Assembly (NCBI GenBank): GCA_027946365.1
Contig: JAPEUQ010000003.1
Span: 3,348,001 to 3,412,000, forward strand
From: Kalmusia sp. IMI 367209
Taxonomy: Eukaryota; Ascomycota; Dothideomycetes; Pleosporales; Didymosphaeriaceae
DNA: 64,000 nt
Direction: 5' to 3'
Below the pieces are notes generated by a model. The model had not been told where the DNA came from, did not search any database, and saw only the letters and a list, made by a program, of their open reading frames with translations. Made by a program: the position numbers and the translations under genes. Shown piece after piece: positions 24,405-35,214 of this stretch. Positions within the stretch are counted from its first letter, which is position 1, and the number at the start of each line of letters is the position of its first letter.

Positions 24405-24966
24405 GTCTGGGCGGCGGGACTGCAGGATAGCGGGTATCGGAAGCACGAGAGCGCGAGCGAAAGCGAAAACAAGAGAGCGAGCAGGCTTGCCGTGTTGGTT
24501 ACATGTCACCGTCGACCTGCCTCCGTCTTTGTCGGATCGGAGGTAAGCTGCTGCGCGGGTGAGAGACGATTGGTCAGCCGCGGCTGGCGCTGCTTAACCA
24601 ATCGATCAGCGCGATTTTCGCAGGCCCGCCCATCGTTCCTTCCCGAGCGCCCGACTGCTCAGGTGAAGGAGCGACCAACGCGCAACCCTTTGCCTGTCGC
24701 TCGGTCCCACCTTTCTGCCAATCACTTCCCTCTACGCACGACAGATTCACTCCCGATCCATCGCATCCACGTGTCTGTCGTCCGATTTATTCGCACTGTC
24801 ACGGCCCACACCGAAACGTGAGACGGCCCCAGGGAAACCGCCAACCAGGTTTGCGGAATTCTGTGTCTGCATAACGTGCCTTTTATCAAATGTCGCCAGC
24901 GTATGGGATCCTTTGCAGCGCCCTCAGCAGTTCGCGACTTGGCCTCCGCAAGGAGCGATAAAACAC
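24405..24966. promoter_or_regulatory. Divergent promoter region
   Basis: 560 bp between the start of the minus-strand LP-E-LR protein and the plus-strand SRR1-like gene, so it must serve both. No defined box could be assigned. Confidence 0.45.
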
Positions 24967-26217
24967 ATGGCACCTGTTGAAAGGCGACTTGGCCCGACCA
25001 GATATGACCTCCAGCCGCTCGAAGATGCGCTTCGCGCACGTGGACTGGACGGTATCTACACCCGAGACTTCATGGAGAAGCTTGCTGAAGACACAGCAAG
25101 ATTGCGCTTAGGAACATTGTCCATAGCCGACCTCAAAGACGACAGCACTGCACCTCCTTGGCTCCGTAACGCTCTCACCCACAAAGTGGCCAGCATAAAT
25201 CCCGGCCTGCGGACTTATGCTGGCCACTGGTACAATAGCTATCTTCGAATCGCAGCAGACGGTTACGACAGAGGTCCTGATCTTCTCGTCGCCATACGCC
25301 ACACCGACGGGCAAATCAGTCCTCCCAACTATGCCTTCGACCCATCCAAAACCTGCGCTCCCGTGCAGTTAACATCGTACGCACCATATCGGGACGACCA
25401 GTTGGCGCAGAAACAGTTGGCCTGGGCGGCGTGCAACAAGATGTTTCGCGCCAGTAAGACGCGGACATTACTACAGCTACAGGTCACAAGTCAACACCTG
25501 CGGTCTGGCGCCCCTCGTATCCACAAAGTTGTGTGCATGGGCCTGGGTAGTTTAACGCGCCAGGTCGGTGGCCCAGATGCGTGGTTTCGTCCATACTTCC
25601 AGCACATCGTGGCGCTAAGCATTGCCCAAGCCTTTGACGACTTGTACAAGCAACACCCTGAACGCTATGGACAGTCTTCAAAACGTGTCCGTCTACTGGC
25701 TCAGGATCCCAGCTACTCCGAATCCGACAAACACGTCCTCGCCGACAACGGATTCACTGTCTTAGAAGACCCAAACGGCCTCCTCGCCATTGACAAGAAC
25801 ACGCTCGTCATGAGTGCCTTCCCATCTTTCCCTCTCTACGAGATCATTGCAGACATGCTCCCGGGTGGCCCAGCTGCCATTTTCGATGCCTCGCTACCGA
25901 CCGTCTTCCGTCTCGATTCACTGATGCGATACAACGAGTTCGCAGCGCCCCGCGTCAAGCAGATGCTAAACGGCCGGCTGATATACAGACTCAAGTGGGA
26001 TGAGATAGAGCTGCATCGGATGAACAAGAAACTGCTCATGGCTGTGCACTGGCTTCCTCGAATGAAGTTATTCTTCGAACCAAGTGACGGCGCTGCTGGG
26101 GGGCTCAGTACCAAAGTCATCGAGGACATCCAAAGAAGGGAAGAGCTCATAACTGCTATGTTGCCGAGTGGAGTTCAACTTCTACGCCAGCGTTTACAAC
26201 GATTTGTGACCGACTAG
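24967..26217 (+). CDS. SRR1-like domain protein
   Basis: Intronless, 416 aa from the first ATG at 24967 (the open frame extends 18 codons upstream but without an ATG). The middle region has SRR1-family marks: IHKVVCMGLGSLTRQ, followed by QHIVALSIAQAF, then LLAQDPSYSESDKHVLADNG and FTVLEDPNGLLAIDKNTLVMSAFPSFP. SRR1 was named for a plant circadian and phytochrome-signalling protein, and yeast relatives are linked to haem and stress regulation; the biochemical role is not settled. No transmembrane span or signal peptide is seen. It is divergent from the LP-E-LR gene at 24404. Family call is good, function only inferred. Confidence 0.8.
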   Translation: MAPVERRLGPTRYDLQPLEDALRARGLDGIYTRDFMEKLAEDTARLRLGTLSIADLKDDSTAPPWLRNALTHKVASINPGLRTYAGHWYNSYLRIAADGYDRGPDLLVAIRHTDGQISPPNYAFDPSKTCAPVQLTSYAPYRDDQLAQKQLAWAACNKMFRASKTRTLLQLQVTSQHLRSGAPRIHKVVCMGLGSLTRQVGGPDAWFRPYFQHIVALSIAQAFDDLYKQHPERYGQSSKRVRLLAQDPSYSESDKHVLADNGFTVLEDPNGLLAIDKNTLVMSAFPSFPLYEIIADMLPGGPAAIFDASLPTVFRLDSLMRYNEFAAPRVKQMLNGRLIYRLKWDEIELHRMNKKLLMAVHWLPRMKLFFEPSDGAAGGLSTKVIEDIQRREELITAMLPSGVQLLRQRLQRFVTD

Positions 26218-26746
26218 CCGCGAACACAGACCGTCCCAGAGGCGGGTTCGCAAGCATGCCATCGTCGACTCTGTGCCACAACGAAATCAGTAGCGTTGTG
26301 AGCCAAAGGGTCGTGGGTCCCTAGAAGCCTCGGAATATCCCAGTCATACATTTGGCTGTAGAACGTCGCAGGTACAACTTGCTTTTCTGCAGTCGAAGTC
26401 TGCACACCCGAGCCTGTCTACCCTCAAGCGCCTGGTCCAGTCGCCGCTCAGACAACGTCCTGTCGTCGCAACAGATCTTGCCAGACATATCGCGCCATAC
26501 CCGCAAATCCAACATCGCCTCCCCAGAGGCGTACCAGCTCGTCGGAAAGACATTACGGCCGTCACGCAAATGACATATGCATATGATACAATTATACTAG
26601 CAGAAATATTAATACACCTTATGATTTTAATATGTAAACAATTTTACTACCTCATTTCGTTTCAAATTCGATCCGAATACCGCATCAATCGATAATACCG
26701 AAAGCGCAACCCCCGTTCTACCTTGCCCCCACCCTTATTTCCACGC
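26218..26746. other. Intergenic spacer with short minus-strand ORFs
   Basis: All three minus frames are open for about 70 codons between 26214 and 26569, and some of the peptide text looks protein-like (ATFYSQMYDWDIPRLLG). With no homolog recognised and no consistent frame, I do not call a gene. 26570-26700 is strongly AT-rich. Confidence 0.35.
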
Positions 26747-28213
26747 TCACGACACCCTGTTGTTCTCGCGAGGAGCCTGTTCTGCCCGCCTCAGCTCACT
26801 CTGCAAATTGTCATGTGCTTCATGTTCAAGCATGACCTCCTTGTTGATGTACGTCCATTCTGCATCTGTAAACTTTCGAAAAGCGCCATCTTTGTCTTCT
26901 CTTCTTTTATCAAATATCGTCTCTTCTCCATCGTCGCTATTGCCTCCTTCCCAATTTGTCACGTCCACCTCGTCCGCATCAATCCGCTCTTTATGCGGAT
27001 CCCACGGCTCCTTAACATATTCCTCCATACCCACCAATCTCGCCATTTCCCCCCTATCTTCCATCCGCCTCTTATATCTCTTGTCGAACTCCATCTTGTC
27101 TTTCTTCTTCACGCTTTCCAGTAGAAATCTCACATCGCTCTTCTCCAACGGTGTAAGCCCGCTCCTCCCATACGCCCCTGCACCAACTCTCTCATCGTCG
27201 CTCTCCCCATCTTCATGCAAAGCCGAGGAATTCAACTCAGCAAGGGGATCCAAGTAACACGCCTTCTCAAACGCCTTCACCGCCTCATCCCAATACCTCT
27301 GGCCCCCGCACGCCCTCCCCTTCCAGTACCAGCACCGCGCCTGCAACCCATGGCTACCCAGCTCCTCGGCCATCTGCCCCGCTTTATCCACAACCCGGTT
27401 CATCTTCGAGTACTCCTTGTACGCGGGCTTGCTCCCCTTCCACTCGGCGCCGTGCTCGAGTTCGCGCGCGGAGCGGCTCAGGATGGCACACCGGATCAGC
27501 GCGGTGCGCACCTGCAGCACGCGGATGCGCGTGTGCACCTTGTCCTTGTGCGCGACGAAGGGGGCAATGCCCGTCTCGTACTGGATGTCGGGAAAGACTT
27601 CGTCGGACGCGGCCGAGACTTCTCCGGCGTCAGGGGGTGTTTGCGGCAGAGGAAGGGGGGAGGAGAGGTTCGATGAGGCCGGTGGTGAGTAGGCAAGCTC
27701 GTACTCGGGGTGGTCTTTTAGCCATGGGCTGAGGGCCCATTCGAACGCTGAGAGAGATGGTGGAAGTAGAGGATCATGAGGTGACTGTGCCTCCGGCGGC
27801 CTTGAATGATCCTCTGAACCCTCAGCTTCTTCGTTCCCGCTGTCCTTCGCTGTCCTAGCTTCCCACGGCTGCTTCCGCTTCGGATCAAGTACGTCCCCTT
27901 TCACCGCGGCGCTCACCGCGGCGCCGTGGTCCTGCTTCTGGGCACGCTGCAAGAACGGAACTTTCTGTTCATCTCTAATCGGCCCCGGCTGCAGCGTCAC
28001 CGATCTTTGAGCTGGCGTGGGCTGTTTCCGCGTTTCCCAGAATTCCCTGGCTGACTTGACGTCTTTGAGAGGCGGGGAGATGGCTCGGTCAGACGTAGGG
28101 GCTCGTGCCGTTGGGCCATTTGATGATGATACCGTTTGGTTGATATCGCGATCATTGCGGTCTGGAGCATTATGAGAAGGGTGCTGGGGTTTTGCGTCGC
28201 TGTGATGTGACAT
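26747..28213 (-). CDS. TPR-like protein of unknown function
   Basis: Intronless 488 aa from the ATG at 28213; the frame extends 23 codons upstream but without an ATG. The first 240 residues are Pro/Ser/Glu-rich and probably disordered. Residues about 250-370 are helical and include a TPR-like unit CWYWKGRACGGQRYWDEAVKAFEKACYLDP (cited by its ends only: RCWYWKG and FEKACYLDPL). The C-terminal 130 residues are highly charged, with long acidic/basic helices (DKMEFDKRYKRRMEDRGEM). TPR units bind peptides of partner proteins; no partner is evident. The neighbouring upstream gene on the same strand is also TPR-like, and the two coding regions nearly touch. Confidence 0.7.
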   Translation of the reverse strand: MSHHSDAKPQHPSHNAPDRNDRDINQTVSSSNGPTARAPTSDRAISPPLKDVKSAREFWETRKQPTPAQRSVTLQPGPIRDEQKVPFLQRAQKQDHGAAVSAAVKGDVLDPKRKQPWEARTAKDSGNEEAEGSEDHSRPPEAQSPHDPLLPPSLSAFEWALSPWLKDHPEYELAYSPPASSNLSSPLPLPQTPPDAGEVSAASDEVFPDIQYETGIAPFVAHKDKVHTRIRVLQVRTALIRCAILSRSARELEHGAEWKGSKPAYKEYSKMNRVVDKAGQMAEELGSHGLQARCWYWKGRACGGQRYWDEAVKAFEKACYLDPLAELNSSALHEDGESDDERVGAGAYGRSGLTPLEKSDVRFLLESVKKKDKMEFDKRYKRRMEDRGEMARLVGMEEYVKEPWDPHKERIDADEVDVTNWEGGNSDDGEETIFDKRREDKDGAFRKFTDAEWTYINKEVMLEHEAHDNLQSELRRAEQAPRENNRVS

Positions 28214-29474
28214 GACGGTATATGTAGGAATAAAAGCAATTAGACATACGAGGTGTGAGTGGAAGTTCCGATTTGGATTCAAAGCATCCGGCTAAAATTC
28301 TTTGTTCAATGTAACATAACACGAAGCTGAGAACGGAACGATAGAATACATGTTCAACTAGAGGACAAAGAAATGGCCTGCCTCGATATACTGGAGCGCT
28401 AGAAATGAAAACTGTACGAAAGCAGATGAACCCCCATCGTCGCCTTCCATATGCATTCTCGACGGTACACCGTTGTTTCAGCGTCAATTCGTCCCACGCG
28501 ACGTCGTTCTCGGCGTGATCCAACCTCGAGGCAAAGAGAGCCGCTTCGCCTTTGATGCGTGGATCCGGAGTTGCTGACTTGCGCGACGCCGCTTCGACTA
28601 CGCCCATTAGAACATGGCAGCACACAAACAAAATAAAGGAACTCACCTCTGCGCGACTATCGTGAAGCTGGGCCAAAAGACCCTCCGTCACGGTGCGGTG
28701 CGCCTCAAATCCCGACCGACGGTCTTGTAACTGGTCCTCGCAGAAGTCCCGCAGTTCAGACGCTTTGGCGTAGAGAAGATTGTCGTCCGCACAGACTTCG
28801 CTGAAGGCGTCCCGTGCCTGTCCCGTCATTTGGAGCTGGTAATAGCAGATGCCGCGTTGGTACTGGATCTTGGGCAGGTACGCTTGCAATTCCTCCAGGC
28901 GGTTGCAGAGCTCCAGGGCTTCACTGCAGGCGGCCAGAGCATCGTACAGCCAATCCGACTTGCGCATGATGTTGCTCTTGAGCAGCAAGCCCTCGATCCG
29001 AGCCTGCGGGGTGAGGGACCCACGTAATAGGTGGTCAATCTCCTTAAGTGCAGTGCCATAGTCGCGTTGGTTGGCAAAATGCTCGATCCTCGCGAAACAG
29101 AAGTTTGGGCGCCAGGATAGCTCGTCGTGGTTGGACTCGTATATGGTCGCAGTGCCGCAGGCCGTGTCCTCGAGCTTGTCGTCAGTGCCATCGGTGGTAT
29201 GTTTGCCTCCGCTACAGAGCGACGCCTGCGATACGTCCGACTTGGCCTGGCTGCGACGGTTTGTGGTCCGTTCGTTCTCCAGCTCGGCTTGTGTTGCCAC
29301 GCAAATGTCCTGTAGCTCGCGCAAGTGCGCAGTCTGGGTGAGGAATGCTGCCTGGTACGACTCGGCCACAGCTCGCCAGGTATCTCGCTCCTCTTTCAAG
29401 GCGCGAATCGCTGTCTCAAGATCTTCGGCCACATCAGCCACGGCTGTGATTGTATCGTTCGTGAGTGCTAGCAT
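28170..29474 (-). CDS. Coiled-coil and TPR-type protein, 3' end uncertain
   Basis: ATG at 29474. The N-terminal 75 residues form a coiled coil (AIRALKEERDTWRAVAESYQ), followed by a Ser/Thr-rich linker and a helical repeat region: EHFANQRDYGTALKEIDHLL, EGLLLKSNIMRKSDWLYDAL and YQRGICYYQLQMTGQARDAF, which read as two to three TPR units. A GTGAGT donor at 28646 suggests an intron. Acceptor 28578 (69 bp) keeps the frame into PDPRIKGEAALFASRLDHAE; acceptor after the first AG (49 bp) ends the protein at 28484. The unspliced frame runs to 28170, overlapping the next gene by 44 bp, so the true end is probably earlier. Function unknown. Confidence 0.65.
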   Translation of the reverse strand: MLALTNDTITAVADVAEDLETAIRALKEERDTWRAVAESYQAAFLTQTAHLRELQDICVATQAELENERTTNRRSQAKSDVSQASLCSGGKHTTDGTDDKLEDTACGTATIYESNHDELSWRPNFCFARIEHFANQRDYGTALKEIDHLLRGSLTPQARIEGLLLKSNIMRKSDWLYDALAACSEALELCNRLEELQAYLPKIQYQRGICYYQLQMTGQARDAFSEVCADDNLLYAKASELRDFCEDQLQDRRSGFEAHRTVTEGLLAQLHDSRAEVSSFILFVCCHVLMGVVEAASRKSATPDPRIKGEAALFASRLDHAENDVAWDELTLKQRCTVENAYGRRRWGFICFRTVFISSAPVYRGRPFLCPLVEHVFYRSVLSFVLCYIEQRILAGCFESKSELPLTPRMSNCFYSYIYRHVTSQRRKTPAPFS

Positions 29475-29726
29475 TGTAGAAATGCAAATCGGTGTGTTCT
29501 AGAGGAGGTGAACGAGTGAAGGAATCGCTACCTGAGGAGACGGTGGGCGCTCGATCACGAGGCGTCACAACAATGACAACGAAGGCAGGCACTACCCAGC
29601 ACCTCATAGTAACTGCGTTCCGGCGTTGTCCGAGCAGTACTGGCCGGCTACGGGATGAAGATGGAGAGGGGGCCCTCGTGCATATTGCCTATCGCCCACG
29701 ATGAGGCTTCCAGCTTTTGTCCTCGT

Positions 29727-30963
29727 TCATATGTTGAAGCCGCCATGCTCAGCCGTCTCAATGAAACGCCACAGGCCCGCGTCGCGCGCAGCTTGGGTAA
29801 CAGATGCCACCTCTTGCAGGTCCACTGGGCGATTAATTTCGGCATATCGCACCTCTGTTTTCGCATTCTTTCCGGCGGGCACACCCCCAGGTTCAACAAT
29901 CTCTGTATCCTTAGCTCCCCTTCGCGGTTTTCCAACATGGGCGCGCGGGAAGTACTGCTCCATTATATGAACCATTATATCCTTGGACACATTCTCAGCT
30001 AGCCAGCGAACGATTTCTTTTCCTTCATCTTCCAGTCCGGGCATGACAAGATGCCGCACCAATACACCCTTCTTTGCGATACCGTCCGCCGTGAAGCAGA
30101 GGTCCCCGACTTGCGCATGCATAGCCTTTATGCTCTCCATAGCGGTAGCCGTATAGTTATCCGCCTTCAGCAGCCGTTTGCTCGTCTTGTCGTTCCACAC
30201 CTTGAAATCCGGTAGGTATATGTCCACTAAGCCATCCAGCAACTCTAGGCTCTCAAGTGAGTCAAAGGAACTTGTATTGTATACGATTGGAAGGCGCAGG
30301 CCGAGTTCGCGTGCGTGGAGGATGGAGAGCACTACTTGAGGGACGACATGCTCAGGTGTGACGAGATTGATGTTATGGCAGCGCCCGACTTCCTGCAGCT
30401 TCATGAACCATTCGGCGAGCTCCTCGGGCGTCAGATCGAAGCCGTTCCGTTGATGGGCGATGTCATCTGAATAGAGTCAGGAAAGTCCAAGTGGGCTGGG
30501 ATAGACTCAGCGAAGCAAATGATTTCCCGAACATTGTACCTTCGCCTGACTCAATCAAACACCCTTGGGCGCACTCACGATTCTGACAGAATACACATCG
30601 AAGATTACAACCTGAGAAGAAGACGCTCCCGGATCCATTATGGCCCTGCAAGCACGGTTCCTCTCCAAAATGTGGTGCAATGGTATTGACTTTGACCTTC
30701 TCGGCTCCAATCAAACACACGCCCGTCTTCTCGAATCGGTTGACACCGCAAAGCCGAGGACACAGGTTGCATTCTCGAAGGTGCGCGTATGCTAGCGATC
30801 GCTTCTTCGCGGCGTCAAGCGAAGAGATAAGATGATATCGCGGGATATAATCGTCGAGCAGCCAGGGAGGCGCAAGATGAAGGGCGCGACGAGTAGGAAC
30901 GGAGCCGGGAAGATGTCGCTGAGTATACCTCACGGTGGGTCGAAGCGCAGACAACAGTGCCAT
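29727..30963 (-). CDS. Radical SAM protein of the PflX type (COG1313-like)
   Basis: Exons 30963-30579 and 30466-29727, joined across a 112-bp intron (gtgagt..ctgac..attcag), give 374 aa. The start is the first ATG in frame; the open frame continues upstream without an ATG. The radical SAM cluster is Cys119, Cys123 and Cys126 in FFSGCNLRCVFCQN, followed by a barrel with GFDLTPEELAEWFMKLQE, HNINLVTPEH and DIYLPDFKVW. Upstream cysteines in RECNLCPRLCGVNRFEKTGVC match the PflX group, whose substrate is unknown. The N-terminal 45 residues are basic and Ser/Leu-rich (LLSALRPTVRYTQRHLPG), as in a mitochondrial presequence. The protein should use S-adenosylmethionine and a 4Fe-4S cluster; the reaction cannot be named. 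Confidence 0.87.
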
Positions 30964-32442
30964 ACCGGATGCCTCATTGATGGCATTAGGCGTATAACAA
31001 AAGATTCGATGGTTGAGAGGTATGGCGGATATGACGCAGTTGCCGAGGCTCGGACGCTTTCCTGCTTCGTTTCCGCCCCCGCCCCTCACGAATGATTTAT
31101 CCTTGCTTTGTCAATGCCTCTTCATCCAACCATTATTGTTATTGGACGCAAACTGGAAGACGCATTACAAACATCAAGCTGACTTCTAAATTAAAGCTAT
31201 ACATGCACGCTCATGTAGCACCAAAGGTACTGCCCTACGTCGCAATCCAGTTTCTCACGCGCAACGCGGTCAGAAAGCTTGATATTTTCCCCCTTGCTTC
31301 CAGGCCGTATTAGGGCACGTTGCTACCACGCTTCAAGATGATGCCAATCATCAGCAAGCCCTTGCCGAACAGCAGAGCCCTAGACGTCCATATCCCGAAA
31401 CTTTGGTCTCTTGAATATGTGTGTCATTTGTACCACAACCCTACAATACTATCATAACGGCCTAGAGACGCGTTATGCGCCGATTTGCCCCAAACTACAT
31501 GATATGCATAACGATCGTCAACGAGATTGTATCTTAGGAATAAGCAACAAGCCTTCACCAATACTGCCTCTTGACGCCTCTCCGCAGCATCAGGAACAAC
31601 GCTTTCTGCACGTTTTTAACCTACCTTACTTCGATACTGTCCTACGACACGTTGCAACCATGCTTCGTAGTAGCTCATTTCTTAGACCACCCTTACCGAG
31701 TACTAGAAGCCTAGATCACTTTTTCCCCGAGATACGACGCCTAGCAGCAGCATTCAAATCAAGATCTCTATTCACACCGCCCATTCTGGCTTGTCCAACC
31801 AGACACTATATCACAAATATCATCAGACCATAAAATCACACTAATCTCCTGAGCGACCGAGGCACACGTCGTGAAGAGCAATGATGGGTTGGTGGAAGGT
31901 CCCAATACAGGGCAGGTGCAGGTACCCGTCACATCACACAGGGTTGAATGTGACCAGTACATGCGGGGTCCAAGCCACGTTCTTGACAGCTTTGTAGTTT
32001 CTTTGGCCAACAACATCACTAAACACCTGAGCTAATTTCTTTCGCGGAGGCGTCAGTCTCACAAGTCGTAAGAGGCACTCCCATCCCTCAAAGCCTATTC
32101 TGTATGTGCGGGTAGGTAGATGAAGCAGTAACTACAACCAGCTTGCTAAATCAGCCCCCTGATGCTAGTGCCTGACTATCGTATCCCTCCGAGCAAACAA
32201 TTGCAAGTTCCTGGTCCTACATAATACGTCTTGTGTGCCTCACAGGTGCCACAGTCTATAATTGCAAGGGCTACACATTCGTCACGACTTCCTTCTCGGA
32301 ACGTGAAGACAAGAGCTCAATCAACTTACTAAACATGCTCCTTCAGGTATAAGAAGGTGCCCATTCATCTTGCCAGCCGCACCGCTATTCTCCCCCCGAG
32401 ACTACTTTTAACCCAGCCAATCAATTCAAGCCTACCACCAAC
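30964..32442. other. Gene-free stretch and promoter of the But2-type gene
   Basis: 1.5 kb with only unconvincing short ORFs (for example 31411-31833). The right end carries the TATA element noted separately. Confidence 0.5.
32348..32353 (+). promoter_or_regulatory. TATA-like element
   Basis: TATAAG 95 bp upstream of the But2-domain gene start codon, at a plausible core-promoter distance. Confidence 0.35.
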
Positions 32443-33147
32443 ATGCGCGCACTTATCATCACAGCTCTCTTCGGGCTCACCGCCCTCGCAGACCAACTGC
32501 TCAGTCGCAACTTCCCTCATCTCATCATTCCTCTTAACTCCTACGATCCTAACACACCGGTCAACACGCAGACGAGCTTCATCATCCAAAAGGGCGTCTG
32601 TGTCCCCAGCCCCTCCCACTTGTCACTCTACCTAACATCTCTTAGATCTGGACCGAATTCTCCTTCGATGTTCCCTCCACTGCTGCAACTTACTGTCGCT
32701 TCGGTTTCACTATCAGCCTCGACCCCGTACGCGGCGCGCCCTGGGCCCTCTGGGGCACTGCCGACCCGTTCCTCGTCAACGTCGCCGAATTGCCCAATGA
32801 CTCGATTAGTAAGCTCCTCCTTCCTTCTCTCCTATTGCTCTTGAGTCGCATGCTTTCCGTCCCTGATACTGATGACACTACTAACTAATGTGTCTATTCA
32901 AGACAAAGACAAAGACACTTGGAACAAACACCCTCAGCCTATCGGCAACGTCGCTACGCTCGCCGTGTATAAGTCCGGAGCCACAAATTTCACGTGGCAG
33001 AAGCCGATTTCGTGTCAGAAGGGACAGGTCGCGCAATTCTTGTTGCAGCCTGCGCAGCCCGACGCTGATGGCGGCTTGACGTGGTACGAGCTGACGGATC
33101 CATTGCATGGGATCACGTATGATATGTTTCTTCCCGGTGAGGAGTGA
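32443..33147 (+). CDS. Small secreted protein with But2 C-terminal-type domain
   Basis: Exons 32443-32595, 32646-32808 and 32903-33147 (introns 50 and 94 bp; the second has a textbook TACTAACT branch site). Product 186 aa. The N-terminal 16 residues (MRALIITALFGLTALA) are a signal peptide. The rest reads HLIIPLNS, then FIIQKG, then IWTEFSFDVPSTAATYCRFGF and a C-terminal FTWQKPISCQKGQVAQFLL, which fits the But2 C-terminal domain family (named for a yeast Uba3-binding protein). In filamentous fungi this domain is often a stand-alone secreted protein with no known function. A role in the host or environment is possible but not shown. Confidence 0.8.
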
Positions 33148-34007
33148 TTTGCGGGAGGGAGGAGGTTGATGATGGGATGAAGTCGTTTAGTCGCCCTTTC
33201 AATAACGTTGTCTGCTTTGTAATGATGTATTTCCTATGAGTTTCTCTTCTTTTTGGGCCTTTCCTCCACTTAGTCCTAAGACATGTAGTGAGTGCGACAT
33301 GGCAGTCCCCGTTATGTTCTTTCCATTGCCTAATGCTATAGTGCACAGTGTTATAAAAAACATGTCAAGTAATGTGGATTCAACCGCGCCATATGGTGCT
33401 CTTGTATCTACTTACTGCATCATTTCAGATGCTAAACAAAGATTGGTGGGTTGAACCATGTGCACCATTCGCAACGCCGTGTAGTGATATAGCAGATGAA
33501 CAGCAGCAGTCACCAAATTTAAGACCGTCAATAGTAACATACTACATCATAGATCAACATACCCGACATTATGTTTTTTAGGATTTATCATGCCTAGGAT
33601 AGCTATCTCCAATGAGCGAGCACAGGGTAATCTGAAAATCCTACCTCAAGTAATCCTCAGGTGATATTTTCTCATCGAAACGTCCCTCATAAAGACTCAT
33701 CATGTTCGATTGGTCGTTGTCGACGCCGTTCCCACCGCTGCGGCCATCGCTACCTCTTGCGCTAAGCTATATACGGAAAGAACCGCTAGCGCGTCGTAGA
33801 AGTAGTCAGCCAGCAGCCAACTCATTTGTAATGACGATAGAGAAGGATGTGTATAAATGGGGATGAAGAGAAGCAGTAGAATCAACTTGAGCACTCTAAG
33901 AGCCTTCTTATTTCGCACGTATTCCCTCAACATCTGCTACGTTGATCCAAATCATCTACACGTACCTCCTTATACACGTGACACTACGGTAATTCGAATC
34001 TACCACC
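33148..34007. other. Gene-free stretch
   Basis: AT-rich spacer between two plus-strand genes; no recognisable gene. Its right end is the promoter of the MDR gene. Confidence 0.55.
33852..33858 (+). promoter_or_regulatory. TATA-like element
   Basis: TATAAAT 156 bp upstream of the MDR oxidoreductase start codon. Confidence 0.35.
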
Positions 34008-35214
34008 ATGGCAACTCACGCTGCTGTCGCAACAATGGGTGTTAAGAAACCCCTTGGCATTATCCAGGTGCCTACCGTCAAGCCCACGGGAGACGAGGTC
34101 CGAGTTCGTGTCGAATGGACCGCTTCGACGCCGTTGGATCTGCACCAGAATGACGGAGGCTTGCTCGTGACGCATCCTCAAGTGCTCGGCGATGGAACAG
34201 CCGGGACAGTTGTCGAAGTCGGCCCTGATGTCAAGAGACTGAAAGTCGGAGACAAAGTATTCGGCTTCACATGGCGGAGCCCGCAAGAGAAGGCACACCA
34301 GGAGTTTTGTACGAGTAACGAGTGGTTGTTCGCCAAGGTGTGTGTCCACATCAAAACACGATTGACGATACTGACAATTGGGAAAGCTACCAGAGGGCTT
34401 CACCCTCCAAGAAGCCGTCACGCTACCCAACAACTTCGTCACAGTATTCCACTCCATAACCGCAGATCTGGGCGTCGAAACGCCCTGGCCCAAACCCGCA
34501 GACTACAAGCCCAAGGACGAAAACCAAGCAATCCTCATCTGGGGCGGAGCTTCCTCAGTCGGTATGTACGCTTTGCAGATACTGCGGTACTACGGGTACA
34601 CGTGCCTCATCGCCGTGGCATCTAAGAAGCACCACGAGAAGCTGCGCTCGCTAGGCGCGAAGTGGACGTTCGACTACAACGATCCGCATGTTGTCTCTAA
34701 CATTCTTAATACTGGGGCGATGCAGTCGCTGACGGGGAACATGGCGGGTATCCCGAAGATATTGGACTGCATTGGGAGCAAGGAGGGGAGTATCAAGCCC
34801 ATCTCTAAAATTGCGAAGAACGGCTCTAAAGTTGCTATTTTGCTGCCTATCATTGTGAGAGACTCGAGCGAGACGGAAGATCCGATTTACGAGATGGATG
34901 TATGGCAGGCGGCGGAGTGGGATGAGGGTGTTGAGGTTGCGGGTGTGCGGACGCACTTCTACCCCGATGTAAGTCGTACATCTTCACGGCTGTTACGCAA
35001 CGATAAAGGCTAATAACTGTAGAATGAGTTCTTCAAATACCACTTGCAGCCGGACATCATGTACAGTTTGCTCAAAGATAAGATTGTCGAGCCAAATCCG
35101 CAAAAGATAATCGAAGGAACGACGTTGCTCGGGCGGGCACAGGCAGCGATGAACGCGTTGAGGAGGAAAGAAGCGAGCGGAGAGCGACTGGTCTGGAGAG
35201 TTTCCGATGCATGA
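34008..35214 (+). CDS. Medium-chain dehydrogenase/reductase, ToxD-like, zinc-independent
   Basis: Exons 34008-34337, 34387-34968 and 35023-35214 (introns 49 and 54 bp), 367 aa. A GroES-like N-terminal half (VRVRVEWTASTPLDLHQNDG, LGDGTAGTVVEVGPDVKRLKVGD) precedes a Rossmann half with ILIWGGASSVGMYALQI. The cysteine/histidine ligands of zinc alcohol dehydrogenases are missing, so it is a quinone-reductase or enoyl-reductase-type MDR enzyme using NAD(P)H. Relatives in Dothideomycetes are annotated ToxD-like; the name does not imply toxin synthesis, and no biosynthetic cluster surrounds this gene. Substrate unknown. Confidence 0.88.

Noticed and set aside
26214..26569. Possible minus-strand gene remnant
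   Set aside because: All three frames are open, so the protein-like look is not evidence; joining frames would need an unsupported shift.
31411..31833. 140-codon plus-strand ORF
   Set aside because: No recognisable motif and composition close to random for this spacer.
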